This document shows, in pieces, positions 52,958 through 63,861 of a DNA stretch of 64,000 bases. Made by a program: the position numbers and the translations under genes. The notes beneath the pieces are model-generated. The model was not told where the DNA came from. It saw only the letters and a program-made list of their open reading frames with translations, and searched no databases. Within the stretch, counting starts at the first letter, position 1; every line of letters starts with the position of its first letter. Source of the stretch: Fulvia fulva (taxonomy: Eukaryota > Ascomycota > Dothideomycetes > Mycosphaerellales > Mycosphaerellaceae); NCBI RefSeq assembly GCF_020509005.1, contig NC_063016.1, forward strand, positions 496,001 through 560,000, given 5' to 3'.

Positions 52958-53095
52958 TACGCGACGATTTTCAAGGAGCGCCTTATGCTATGTGCCCTGT
53001 ACCGAATGCATATCGCGTGTCACATCATGCACATCCTTCCTGCCTGGTATCATCCAAATCCATTCCAAACGCCGTTTCCTTGCTCTTTCTACAAA

Positions 53096-54561
53096 TCACT
53101 GCCCTCTCTTTGCGCCCTTAGACCGGAAATGCCGTTCCGAAACTGGTGTGCCCGGCCTGCTCGTGACCAAGGCTTCTCGCATCGGATCTCGCAATGGCGA
53201 CTTGCCTGCCGTAGCCACAGCTTCGATATCGAAATAGCCTTGGCTGCCGTCCTTCTCGTACTGTGTGACGTTGATTGGTGGCGGCCTCGCTCGCTTGTCG
53301 TCCGGACTGGAGTTGTATAGAAACGCTGCACCGGTAGTGGCTATCATGCCTAGTAGATACTGCGTTCAAGTTAGCGGCAATAACTGGAGCGGGTTGCGCG
53401 AGCCTTACGAACAAAGTCGTGTGGAACTCCAGGAACACCACACTGGTCAGGAACGTGATTACAGTAGACACGCTCATGGCCAGGCTCTTCGTCAAACTGT
53501 CGCTGTATTTCAGTGCCACCGCCACCAATATGCCGCCTGCGGCTTGTAAGAAGATCACCACCCATACGATGAGATTGTATCCAGTAAAGAAGCCGGTCTT
53601 CGGCAAATGCTCCCCGTCCATGAAGAATACTCCCAGGAACAACGCCGGCCAGATGGAGTAGAAAGAAAGTTGTACGTTGCGTACCCAGATGGATACGCGC
53701 GTGTCTCCCTTGGTCTTCAAAGTCCTTTCAAAGTAGACGCATGCCAGCCCTGACAGCACGCAGGCCAAGACAGCTGCAGCAAGACCAATTGATGCATTCA
53801 TCTTGGGGTTTGCTGCAGCGACATCATCGTCAATTCCTTCGTACGTCGCAGATCGCTTGTTGAGCTGTCCAGCAGCCACGTTGCCCTCTGCCTCCATGTC
53901 CCATATAGACCGTGGGGACTTGAATGAAACTCCATCCCTCAAGTCTTTTATGGACAAAACGTGCCCCTGCCTCGACACGTGGGACAGCTGCACGGCCAAG
54001 ATGCCCACTGCCATCATTCCGAGACTGAGCCACTTCCTCACATTGAGCACGCGACCCATGAGTAGAATGCCGAACATGGCAGCGCTCACGATCTTGAGCT
54101 GGTACGTGATGGCGAATGTAGCCGCGTCCAGATTGCTTGCTGCAACATACTGGAGACTGTTTTGTATCGTGAAAAGCACGGCTGGGACCGCCAACTTCCA
54201 GCTATCGCCTGTGAACACGGCTTTTGACAGCGCCTCGGCCAGCTCGCTTACGGTGGATGAATCTGGTGTCGAGGGACTCGTAGCTATTTCGTATAGTGCC
54301 ATGGATATGAAGAAGGAGAATTTGACGACTTCGGAGAGAAATACGGCGGTGGATGCGAAGTATCGGTCGCCGTTGATGAGAGGCATAACCCTCGAATAAT
54401 GCATGAAAAGCACGAGGGCGGCATTCTGGACGATGAGCTGTTTCTCAATCAGTATAGAGCATGCTGTGCAGCTCACGCTCTCGCCATACCGCTCCCAAGG
54501 TCAGATCTCTGACAGGTATGCCGGCCAAGGTGGCCTGACGGCGGGCAGCATCCGTAGCCAT
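53096..54561 (-). CDS. UDP-galactose / nucleotide-sugar transporter (SLC35A type), 3 exons
   Basis: Golgi antiporter that exchanges a UDP-sugar for UMP. Exons are 54561-54490, 54437-53409 and 53359-53096, with introns of 52 and 49 nt (donors GTATGG and GTAAGG; acceptors AAACAG and CGCAG), all in phase 0. Total 454 residues. The first exon encodes only 24 residues (MATDAARRQATLAGIPVRDL), which replaces the poor start seen when the second exon is read alone. Conserved pieces are VQNAALVLFMHYSRVMP, STAVFLSEVVKF, LQYVAASNLDAATFAITYQLKI, LAVQLSHV, VLACVLSGLACVYFERTLK, NVQLSFYSIWPALFLG and SDSLTKSLAMSVSTVITFLTS. About ten membrane segments are apparent. A hydrophilic loop of about 60 residues (about 185-245) interrupts the centre. 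The substrate cannot be fixed by sequence alone. Confidence 0.92.
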
Positions 54562-55634
54562 GTCGCGATGCTGCTAGGTTTATAATTCGGTATGCTATGT
54601 TTGGGATATCCGGACTTCCATGTGTAGCCTGTAGGAATGCTGTCGCTCTCGAGCTCAGTTGTGAATGCAAGAGGTAGCAGCTCAAAGGAATGTCGTGTGA
54701 CCTTAGCGCTTCCAAGTCAAAGAGTGTACAGCACAGCGGCGTTGCAAGAGGGCAGCTGACGTTGTGCAGGTGGACGCTCAGCACTGGGCAGCCAGAAGTC
54801 TTGATGTAGCCCGCGGTCATCCCCAGATTTCCGGTACATGGAGGCGATCGATGCCAAGTGGGTCATCGATCAGGGGAATAGGAGACCCAGTCCTCTCTTG
54901 GCTGGACACGTCCTTGGCCTTTCGTATGGAATGTCATCCTGCTGCTAGACACGATGGGCCCCATCAGCACAGCAGCCGCCTCCCATGGGTTGCTTAAACG
55001 ATTGATGCGGAATGCCAGTATTCAGCTGGTATCAAGGCAACACCACGATAGAGATTCCCCAGCCCGATAGTCTTCTTTACCTCAACATGTCGCGGGAGGT
55101 CGACTACACCGACATATCCGGCACAACACGACAAGCACCCAACATCATCCTCAGCCTTTCGCAGCAGGTGCCCACTGCGATACGGAACGGTCGCGTTAGT
55201 CATTCGACTTGACGCTGCCCGAAAGCCAGTTTGGCTGGTGCCACTGCTCCTGCACGGCAAGTTGGCAACAATGTTCCGCCGGGCTTTTCGTTGCACATGC
55301 AGCTTGCTCCTGCTGTACCGCTGTGATTGAACGCGCGTGAAACGTGAAGCTGTAGGGCAAAGCAAGCCAACAGGTGCAATATCGCTCAATCGCCGCCAAG
55401 GTCGTCAATAGCCCAGTCGACCCTTCTCCAGCACAGCACTGTCTAGCAGGAGCGAGAGTCGTTCGATACTGCATCCGCCATCTGCCGACTCAGCTTGGAC
55501 ATCCAGTTCAAGCTGTCGACAACCAGCTCCACACCTAGAAGCTCACCGCTCAGCGCAGTTTACCCGACCGCCACCTAACAATCCTGACACAGAGACAATT
55601 CTCAAGTCCTCCCCACATACTACCTACCAATACA
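54562..55634. other. Divergent spacer between transporter and aminotransferase
   Basis: About 1.07 kb holding two promoters. The 130 bp before 55635 are CA-rich, like other leaders in this window. No gene is supported. Confidence 0.45.
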
Positions 55635-57637
55635 ATGGCGGGACGTCCACAGAGCTCTATGAGGAACGCTCTGTCCGGTATCGACACGAAGAATACATCA
55701 CGACGCTTCTCTTCTTCCAGAGCTTCGACCCAAGGTACGTCTGCATTAGGCCGCTTTCACCGCATCGCTTGGCTCTTGGCACAGCACAAGACTCGCGTGA
55801 CTCGACAACACGGCCGAGAAAGAGCTTGGCTGTTCAACAATCGCTCCACTTGGGTGAATGCACCGAGACTATGTCGGCAATTTTCTGGTTTGGAAGCTGA
55901 GCCGGTGGTGGCACGCTTAAGTATACAGTGCTAACTTTGTGTTCAAAGAACTCAACTCTGCCGTGCATCTGCAGTTTCGTGAGGCTCACGAAGGCCACAA
56001 GCCTCATGCGTATGTACTACTCTGCTCGTCGTGATGGGTGCACCACTCCTAACACTACAACAGCGGACTCGACCCTTCTCGTGCCTCGACCGGTGTAGTC
56101 TGGACCACCGAGCGAGCCTACGAGCATGGCTTCGCAGAGGAACCTCACCTCTGGGCCAACCTGGGTCAAGGTGCTCCCGAAGTCGACGACGAGATCGAGG
56201 GCTGCTTCGAGCGACCACATACCATCGACGTCTCCATGACCGGACGAGAGTACGGACCAACCGCCGGAATCAAGCCTCTACGCGAGGCTGTTGCTCATCT
56301 CTACAACGAACACCATCGTCAAGGCCAGGAAAGCAAGTATACGTGGGAGAATGTGTGCATCGTCCCAGGAGGCCGCGCCGGCTTGATCCGTATTGCCGCT
56401 GTGCTTGGAAACGCTTACCTGGGCTTCTTCATTCCCGACTACACGGCGTACAACGAGATGTTGTCGTTGTTTAGGAATTTCGCTCCGATCCCCATTCCTC
56501 TTGATCGTGGAGATCACTTCCAGATTCACGAGGAAAAGATTGAAGATGAGATTCGCCGTGGCACGTCGGTCATCTTGACGTCCAACCCTCGCAATCCGAC
56601 TGGCCGTATGGTTAGTGTCCCAGAGCTGGCCAAGATCCAGGATATCTGCAGAGACCGTGCCACCTTGATTATGGACGAATTCTACTCTGGGTACAATTAC
56701 ACCACCGAGTGCGATGGAAAGGTGATCAGCGCAGCCGACAACATCGACGATGTGGACGAGGATGATGTATTGATCATTGATGGCTTGACCAAGCGATTCC
56801 GCTTGCCAGGATGGCGTGTAGCCTGGATCCTTGGTCCAAAGGAGTTCATCAAAGCACTTGGCAGCTGCGGCTCTTATCTCGATGGCGGAACCAATGTTCC
56901 GTTCCAGGAAGGTGAGTTCCCAGTCATTGCTGTCTGCATTGTCTCAAGCGGTACACGAGCAATTGAGATATTGCTGCGCTGCTTCTGACCATAGCTGACT
57001 CTCTGTGCGTGTAGCTGCGGTGCCTATGCTCCAGCCTGACAAGGTAAAACACGAGATGAAAGCCCTTCAGGGTCACTTCAGGATGAAGCGCGACTACGTG
57101 ATCGGCCGCCTTCAGGCAATGGGCTTTCAATTCGATTACAAGCCTGACAGCACTTTCTACATATGGCTCAACCTTGAGCACCTGCCAAAGAGCATCAACG
57201 ACGGACTGAACTTCTTCCAGGCTTGTTTGAGAGAAAAGGTATGTACGAACAAGGTCACGAATTATGGGGCGCGCGCCTTATTCTATGCATGGAGGCGGCG
57301 TCTACCATACTGGCGCACACTCCGAACCTTGCTAACAACTTCGTGTTTATAGGTCATCGTCGTCCCAGGCATCTTCTTCGACCTCAACCCAGCTCGCAGA
57401 CGTGATCTCTTCGACAGTCCATGTCATCATTTCGTACGATTGTCGTACGGTCCTCGCATGGATACACTGAAGCAGGGTCTTGACGGCTTTGAGCGCATTC
57501 TCAAGAAGTATGTCAATGTCCTCGACAGTAGCTCACGATGATACTAAAGTTTGGCTAGGTATAACTGTCTGCCAAAGGACTACGAGCAACACGCCACGGA
57601 ATTGCCAGTTTGTGAAGGGCAAGGACAACACCCTTGA
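55635..57637 (+). CDS. PLP-dependent aminotransferase class I/II, 6 exons
   Basis: Fold-type I aminotransferase of the aspartate aminotransferase superfamily. Exons: 55635-55734, 55949-56009, 56064-56911, 57015-57238, 57353-57507, 57559-57637; the joined frame is 488 residues. Introns are 214, 54, 103, 114 and 51 nt, making it the most intron-rich gene here. Visible features: WANLGQGAPE near the start, GREYGPTAGIKPLREAVAHL, LTSNPRNPTGRMVS, IMDEFYSGYNY (PLP-ring Asp and Tyr), and the Schiff-base lysine in DGLTKRFRLPGWRVAW. VIVVPGIFFD and FVRLSYGP come late in the chain. The extreme N-terminus (exon 1, Ser/Arg-rich) is outside the catalytic fold and is the least certain part. The amino-acid substrate is unknown. 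Confidence 0.88.
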
Positions 57638-57830
57638 GCGTGTGACGGGAAACACAGGTGAGCAAGGACGTTCTTTTGAATGCTCCCAAGCCATGACCAA
57701 GGTCCGATAAACTAGATACGAGTACATGAGATGTCATTCATCCTGTCCACTAGACTCCGAGGCTCCTCCATTGCACTTCCGGACCCCACTACAACCACTC
57801 CGTTCGCTGACCAGTCCTGACGATGTACTC

Positions 57831-58112
57831 TCAATACGGAGTGGGAGTCGGTGCCGATGTGGCACAAATAGTGGCCGTAGTTGTGTATGAATCGTCCGTC
57901 GTCAAAGGCTGGAGGCAAGGGATGGTGCATCGGATCGGATGATTCCTGAGTGTACAGGCGCCGCAGTCGCGCTCCGACGTTGTAGTGCTGACTGGTAAGA
58001 CGCAGTCGCAGCGAGGTCGTGCTCGAGTTATTGCACATGTCGTCGCAGCTTGGGGAGCGCCGGAGACGACGCAGGTGAACACGGTCAGAAGGAATAGGTT
58101 AAGAGGCCGCAT
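57831..58112 (-). CDS. Small secreted cysteine-rich protein (candidate effector)
   Basis: A 93-residue frame beginning MRPLNLFLLTVFTCVVSGAP, a typical signal peptide (positive residue, hydrophobic core, cleavage expected near Gly18-Ala19). The mature part of about 74 residues has eight cysteines (26, 35, 37, 50, 53, 62, 66, 83), an even number that suits four disulfides, and a Thr/Pro-rich tail. No family is recognised. It lies convergent with the aminotransferase. A longer frame in another phase (57712-58038) overlaps it and has no such features. Being small, secreted and cysteine-rich it resembles fungal effectors or apoplastic proteins, but this is inference. Confidence 0.5.
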   Translation of the reverse strand: MRPLNLFLLTVFTCVVSGAPQAATTCAITRARPRCDCVLPVSTTTSERDCGACTLRNHPIRCTIPCLQPLTTDDSYTTTATICATSAPTPTPY

Positions 58113-58743
58113 GGTGCTTGGAGTGCTGATTGGTGCTGATACGGGTTGTGACTTGTGCTGTGGATGTTGTGGCGGGTCTGCTGTGATGGAGATGCTGCGT
58201 AGGCGATGCTGTGTCTGGGCACAACATATTCTATGGTATGGATGTTTTCGGTCTTATATGCAACTTCCCGACTCACGACTCATGACCAGGACCAGTCACA
58301 CGAGGCATTTCTGAACCCATGCCATCCTTTTTCCTGTCGAGAGGTAGAAGCTGTGGCTACCTCGTCGTGCTACGATTGTTCAGCCTCCTCGACGATGCTT
58401 GGCTGTTCGTCAAGTCACCGCGTCCAGCTCTCTCAAGGCAAGTGCATCAGCTGAAAGAGCTCATACCGTAATGTACCACTGTACTCCACGCTTGTACGAC
58501 GGTTCCTTTCTCCGGGTGACAGGCAGTGCAATGCACATGCAAGCCACGTGTAGTGCGGCATTGAGGTGCCAGGTCACAAAATGCCACACCAGAAAATCAC
58601 AGTGAAAGAGAGCGTCAAGCACAACTTCCCGCTACAACGAATTAACTGAGCACTTGCACGCACATGCAGCCTTCAGTTCGTGCAATGAACTTGCGGTTGT
58701 CTCGACCGTACCCGGCCAGCTGGCCGAATACTCAGATCTAGTC
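58113..58743. other. Spacer upstream of the secreted protein gene
   Basis: Promoter side of the small secreted protein; no other gene seen. Confidence 0.4.
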
Positions 58744-58980
58744 CAAGGGCTCTCGACAAAAGAGGTGGCCGCTTGCACGACTGCAGAGGTATCTGTTATT
58801 AGCGACGACGATTCTACCGCGGCGTAGCGACTGCTATACATCGTAGAAACGAGGGCGTTGCACGACGCGTATCTCTCTACAATATTGCTTAGGTCGACGG
58901 TGCTCGGAGCGTTTTGTAGATGCTCTAATCACTCTGGCACCTCGAAGCACGACGGCCAGCTTTTTTGCCAGAAGGCCTCG
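58744..58980. mobile_element. MITE, copy 3 of the new inverted-repeat family (237 bp)
   Basis: Begins CAAGGGCTCTCGACAAAAG and ends in TTTTTTGCCAGAAGGCCTCG, the inverted partner of the start. Its interior aligns with copy 1 along most of the length. The flanks on both sides read GTC (58741-58743 and 58981-58983), again a possible 3-bp duplication. Confidence 0.8.
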
Positions 58981-59206
58981 GTCTGCCGAAGCGGGAACTG
59001 AGCACTAAGATCATGTTCAAGTGTGTGGCTCCATGAATTACGCTACTGTCTACGCCGAAACCACACACGTTCATCAACTACATTCTTCGTGAATTCGTCT
59101 TCCAAGATTAAGTTTAGGCTAGTGCGCTCGGGACGTCACGCTGCTTCCTGACCGCAGTCGCAGCCGGTGACCGAGCTCTACCCTTGTGGAACACATTTTT
59201 CTGCCC
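58981..59206. other. 3' side of the fasciclin gene
   Basis: 3' untranslated DNA of the minus-strand fasciclin gene; nothing else. Confidence 0.4.
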
Positions 59207-60519
59207 TTACAATGCCAAGTATCCGGCACCAGCGAACAAGGCAGCAGCGCCAATAGCACCAGTGATCCTAGCAGCACCAGCTGACGAAGTCTCAGAAGCC
59301 GCCTCGGCGTTGGACTGGCTGGCGGAGCTGAGGGCACCAGATGGAGCTGGGGTGTAGCCATCAGCAACGGCATCGGTTGTAGCAACGGCGACGGTGGATG
59401 TAGCAGTGACGGCAGTGGTGTATGGAACGTCACCCATCGAAGCACCCTCGTAGACTGGTACGCTCTCGTCCTCGTCTGGGTTTGGCAGTGCGGTGCTGTT
59501 GGGGTTGAGGACACCGTCGATGAGGTGAACGACACCGTTCGCGACCAGAACATCAGCAGCGACGACACGAGCGCTGTTGACGAAGACTTCGCCGTCGATG
59601 ATGGTGATGTTCAAGGGCTGGCCGGTGGAAGACTCGACGCTGGAGCCGTTCTCCAACAGGCTGCTGTAGGCGACAGAGCCGTTGATGACGTGGTAGCCTA
59701 GGATAGCGGTGGCTTGCTCGGGGGTCAGCTCGCCGAGAGCGCTGCCAATTTGTTCAAATGCTGAGTTGGTTGGGGCGAAGATGGTAACATCTGGGGTCGT
59801 GTCGATGGTCTCTACGAGATCTGTCGCGACCAAGGCGCCGGCGAGACCGGTCAGACCAGCAAGAAGGGCGGTGTCAGACACGCTCTGGGGAATGGTGAGG
59901 ACTGAGTCGATGATGTGCACAACACCGTTCGAGACGGCGACGTCCTGTTACATACGTTAGTTCCCTGTTGTCGACTCTGCTTGTGCGGATACTCACTGCC
60001 GTGGTGACGTTGGACCTGCTGCCCAGACCAGAGATGATGGTCGCAGTGCCATCATCACCGCCGACCAGACGGGCACCGACTCTTTGACCGCCAGTGACGT
60101 TCGTGTACGTCTCGTTGCTGAGCAGAGAGGCCACGAAGGTTGGTGTCGATGTAATGTTCATTGACATGACGGTTCCGTTGAGAACGTGGTACGAGAGGAG
60201 TGCCATGAGTGTGCCATTGTCCGCCGCCGCCGCCTGGTTCTCTGGAGACTGCAAGAATGTACTGAAGGCATCGTTGCTGGGTGCCAGGATGGTGATGTCG
60301 GTTGCATTCGCTAGCATGCTAAGCACTGTTTGTTTGATTAGTCTGGGCACGAGCACTACTTCGCATCCAATGCTCACGATCTGGGAATCCGCCGAGAAGA
60401 GTGTTCAGCTGGGAGAGCTCCTCGGTGCTGTTAAGAGCGGCGGCGAGCTCTGGGGGAGCATCTTGGGCAAGAGCAACAGCGAATGTCGCCGCGGCGGCGA
60501 GGAACGTCTTGGAGAACAT
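59207..60519 (-). CDS. GPI-anchored fasciclin (FAS1) domain protein, 3 exons
   Basis: Cell-surface adhesion-type protein. Exons are 60519-60378, 60325-59997 and 59944-59207; both introns are 52 nt (donors GTGAGC and GTGAGT). Total 402 residues. The signal peptide is MFSKTFLAAAATFAVALAQD. Two FAS1 domains follow: the first (about 40-185) has ITILAPSNDAF and LLSYHVLNGTV, then NGVVHIIDSVLTIP; the second (about 190-330) has VTIFAPTNSAFEQIG and ILGYHVINGSV, then NGVVHLIDGVLNP. A Ser/Thr/Ala-rich stalk and a C-terminal hydrophobic tail (TGAIGAAALFAGAGYLAL after small residues) mark a GPI anchor. Many NxT/S glycosylation sites. Fungal FAS1 proteins act at the wall in adhesion or development; the specific role here is unknown. 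Confidence 0.92.
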
Positions 60520-62250
60520 GACTGCGGTGCTTGCGCAAGGTTGATGACGGCAGATGAGAGGTGTGTGTGATGGAAGAGGTTGATGCTGACGAAAGGCTCG
60601 TACCAACCGCGAGGACCTTGTGCTTATGAAGTCTACCTCAAGTTCGCCTGACGTGGGCCGTGGTGTTGTGGAGCCATGATTAGTACACCTCGTGGAGCTT
60701 GAACCGCATCTGCGCGCCGCGATTCGCTTCATGCAGAAGTGCACAGCCCCTGGACGATGGCTTCCACGATGGACGACGCTAGCGGTGACTACGGACGTCC
60801 GCCCGCGGCGTGACTGCAGTTACCACCTCAGTCCATGGTTCGTGATACTGTTCTGCTTGTCGGTGCTGAAGCATTGTGTTCCATGATAGCAGCATGCCGT
60901 TGCCAAGACCTGTTGGGATATCTTTGTCAAGGCATGAGCTGTTGATACATTGTTGAAGCATCCGCGGCGGACAGGTTGTCCATCTCGCGTTCGGGGTGTT
61001 TATTGATAATCCTTCGTGTAGGATGCCCAGCATGTAGGCTGTAGCTCTGGCAGCGTCTGTGCGCGAGCTCTGGATGCGGCATTGACCATCTTCCCCAGAT
61101 GCGCGATCTTCACGCGAAATGTAGTCACTGTGTACCCCACACATGGCCTTGGCTACGGAAGAGAGTTGTCTTGGCGAGCGAGAGAAGAGCCATTGTCCTG
61201 GCGACACGGCCATGGGTTGACGCGTTCTTTGCTTGTATGCACAATTAGCGCTCACATGGAGTGTTGATTCCTTGATCTATTGCATGATCGTGATCCTCCG
61301 CAAACTACCTTCCTTGCCAAGCAGCCTTCGTATTGGGTTAGGACGTAGCAGGACTATTGCGACATTTGTACCGCGTAGTACTGGCCAACACATACTGCAC
61401 GAGGCTGTAGTGAAGCGCGCTCCGTCCGCGGAGGCTTCGCGCGACCTTCTCGTGTTGCCGACTCACTCGTAAGCCCTATGTCGTAGTCCAAGACCTATGG
61501 CGTTCTGTAGACATTTGAAAGCTCGAAGAGTCGATGCTTAGATGCTGGCCACCATTGTTGTGCCAGCAGCTCAACTTCGTAACGTCTCCAAGCTCTTGAG
61601 CATGTCCAGATTCGTCGGTCTCCGAACGAACACCTCAAGTCTTTCATCCATGTTTGAAGGCTGAAACACATCGAACTCAGATCGATTTCGAGGGACGGGA
61701 GCTTGGCGGTTCACGATGCTAGTGGTGATTTGCTTGGTGCGGCCAAAACACTCCGGTCATCCAGATATGGGCGCTTGCAACCATGGCTTGGTGGTGGGTA
61801 CTTGCGTTCGCAGACGGCGAGCGCACCGAGCACATCTCTTCGATGTACTCGTCATGGCCTCATGAAATAGCCATGCGGATTGCTAGTCGGTGGCTGCTGC
61901 ACGTTCTGGTCTGCTGCTGGCATTGTCGAAGGATTAGCTTGATATAGGGTTCAACAGTAGCCCGGACCTGACACAATCACAAAGAGGCAGAAGCGAGGAA
62001 CGCGATGTTCCTGTGTGACTGGCGCAAAATCGAAGACAAATTTACTGAAGAGTTGCAGAGAGAAGAGGTGGAGTGTGTGATAAGGAAGGCGTTCTTATCG
62101 CGGCTTCAGATCCTCCGCGAATCCGCCAACTGGTTCTGCCTCGGCAACAATGCTGTGTGACTATCGCAACGACGATGAAGCGACGGCACATTCACGGCGA
62201 CAAAATCACGATACCGTCGCTTGCGCCATGGAGCGCTTCCGAGCCAAAAT
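60520..62250. other. 1.7-kb gene-poor spacer
   Basis: Promoter of the fasciclin gene at the left and the 3' side of the LRR-like gene at the right. Frames between (for example 60779-61255 minus) are unsupported. Confidence 0.45.
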
Positions 62251-63861
62251 CTATGCTACACCACCAGCGACGCCAGGGCCATCTTCATGCCTCTTGGGCC
62301 AGCCAAAGTCGAAATGGACAAAGCTACATGCCCTGTCGCGGCGGACAGCATTGATAGTCCTGGCAGCCGTGTGTGCACGCGATTCTCGTTGCACCCAGAT
62401 CTCGGCCCTACGCTTCTCGACGTCGTAGATGTCTGCGGCTTGGTTGTCAATCCACCAGAGGCCGAGAGGATCAAGATCTTCTAGATAGCGATCCACAAGC
62501 TCGCGGTGGGTATGACTCATGGTCTGACGGGGCAGTGCTCGCAGACCTGCTCCTTTGGGAAGCCAACCTTGGCCACAGCGCAGAACTTTCAGGCCTTTCC
62601 AATGGTGGGCGAAGATGCTCGCAACGGCCGAGGAATGCGTCTGCGGTAAGTCGCTGTAGTAATTGGTACGAGACCTTGAGAGGTCTTCGTCTGATTCCTG
62701 GTAGGCCAGTGCCGGAAGCCACTCAGCACAGCCTTCCAAATCGAGCCATTGTAGACGGAGTAGGTTGCCGCTCAGCTGTCGCAGTATGCTTGCTGGCTCA
62801 CTGTAGTCCTCGTCTATACCAAAATAGTAGTGGCTGCCCCCAGCTCGGATCGGCAGGCTGTGCTGGCTGGTGACGGTGGTGGTTGCCAGGTTTGGGGCCA
62901 AGGTAGGTCGAGGCCAATATGCCAATGACAGGTGCGTCAGATTTGGTGTAAGTTTCGACAAAGCGAGAAGGTCTCGCCACGATGTGCCGGTAGGCGGATG
63001 TGACAACGAGAGATGGGTCAGCTGTGAGAAGCGTGACATAGGCAGGCCCGGCGAAAGAGCAGCTTCCAATGCCTCGTCTTGCTCCCAAGACTCTGCCACA
63101 GCAGGCTCGACTTCATGATGGGCCGCTGCAGCTGAGGCTCCCTTCAAGTACTTGACCAGTCGATGCAGCGTCAAGGATCCTTCCCCGAACAGGCCGGCCA
63201 TATCCAGATACGTGACGGGCTCATTGCCTGCAGTGAGAGCATCGAACACTGATATCCCAATGTTGGGGCCATAAAATGCAAGATAGCTCATCAGCTGCAA
63301 TCGTAGTCGTAATGGAAGTTCCACCAAAGCAGGCAGATCTTCCTCATCGAACATTTCCCACGATTCGGCAGCCGTTTTCAGAGCCAAGTGCATCAAACCG
63401 CCTGGCCGTTCACCGCTGCCTCCAGGCCCAGTTCCAGTGAGTTGAGCAAATCGCATCAAGTCACTCGGCCTACTACGGTCATTGTTAGCACGCGATCGTG
63501 ACGATCTGCCGGTCCTGAATGGTAATATCGGCGTCCATGTCGTTCGTTTGATCCAGCTCGCAGGTGGGGCCGGTCCTGGCGTACGGTTTGGCAGCCTCGT
63601 CCGTGGTGTACGCTTGGGTATGGGAGGCGCGGTGTCCGGGACTCCAATCATGGCTCCAATCTGTGGTGGAAGTGCTAACCTTTGGCTGACAGCCTCAGCA
63701 AGCTCTCGCTTCTTCTGCGCTGCATCTCTTCCGACTATCTTCCTTGACTCCGCTAGACGCTCGTTGACAGTGGCTGTCTTCTGACTGCCATCTTGGCTAT
63801 GATTGCCACCTGATGACGACCCTTGTAGTTGCTTGAAGTTGAAGGTGCGTTTCTTGGGCAT
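62251..63861 (-). CDS. LRR-like fungal protein with Pro-rich N-terminus, function unknown
   Basis: Intronless, 536 residues from MPKKRTFNFKQLQG; an in-frame ATG 15 bases upstream would add MFLCF and is less likely. The N-terminus is Ser/Lys-rich, with the block PPQIGAMIGVPDTAPPIPKR and RLPNRTPGPAPPASWI, which I know as a conserved start of uncharacterised Pezizomycotina proteins. The centre has LPLRLRLQLMSYLAFYGPNI and leucine-rich pieces (FSQLTHLSLSH, TPNLTHLSLAYWP, LLRLQWLDLEGCAEWLPAL, LKVLRCGQGW) that suggest a short LRR-type scaffold. The C-terminus ends WPKRHEDGPGVAGGVA. No catalytic motif or membrane segment. A protein-binding role is inferred only. Confidence 0.8.
   Translation of the reverse strand: MPKKRTFNFKQLQGSSSGGNHSQDGSQKTATVNERLAESRKIVGRDAAQKKRELAEAVSQRLALPPQIGAMIGVPDTAPPIPKRTPRTRLPNRTPGPAPPASWIKRTTWTPILPFRTGRSSRSRANNDRSRPSDLMRFAQLTGTGPGGSGERPGGLMHLALKTAAESWEMFDEEDLPALVELPLRLRLQLMSYLAFYGPNIGISVFDALTAGNEPVTYLDMAGLFGEGSLTLHRLVKYLKGASAAAAHHEVEPAVAESWEQDEALEAALSPGLPMSRFSQLTHLSLSHPPTGTSWRDLLALSKLTPNLTHLSLAYWPRPTLAPNLATTTVTSQHSLPIRAGGSHYYFGIDEDYSEPASILRQLSGNLLRLQWLDLEGCAEWLPALAYQESDEDLSRSRTNYYSDLPQTHSSAVASIFAHHWKGLKVLRCGQGWLPKGAGLRALPRQTMSHTHRELVDRYLEDLDPLGLWWIDNQAADIYDVEKRRAEIWVQRESRAHTAARTINAVRRDRACSFVHFDFGWPKRHEDGPGVAGGVA

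Noticed and set aside
57712..58038. 108-codon frame overlapping the secreted cysteine protein in another phase
   Set aside because: Lacks signal peptide, cysteine pattern or domain; the other frame is better explained.
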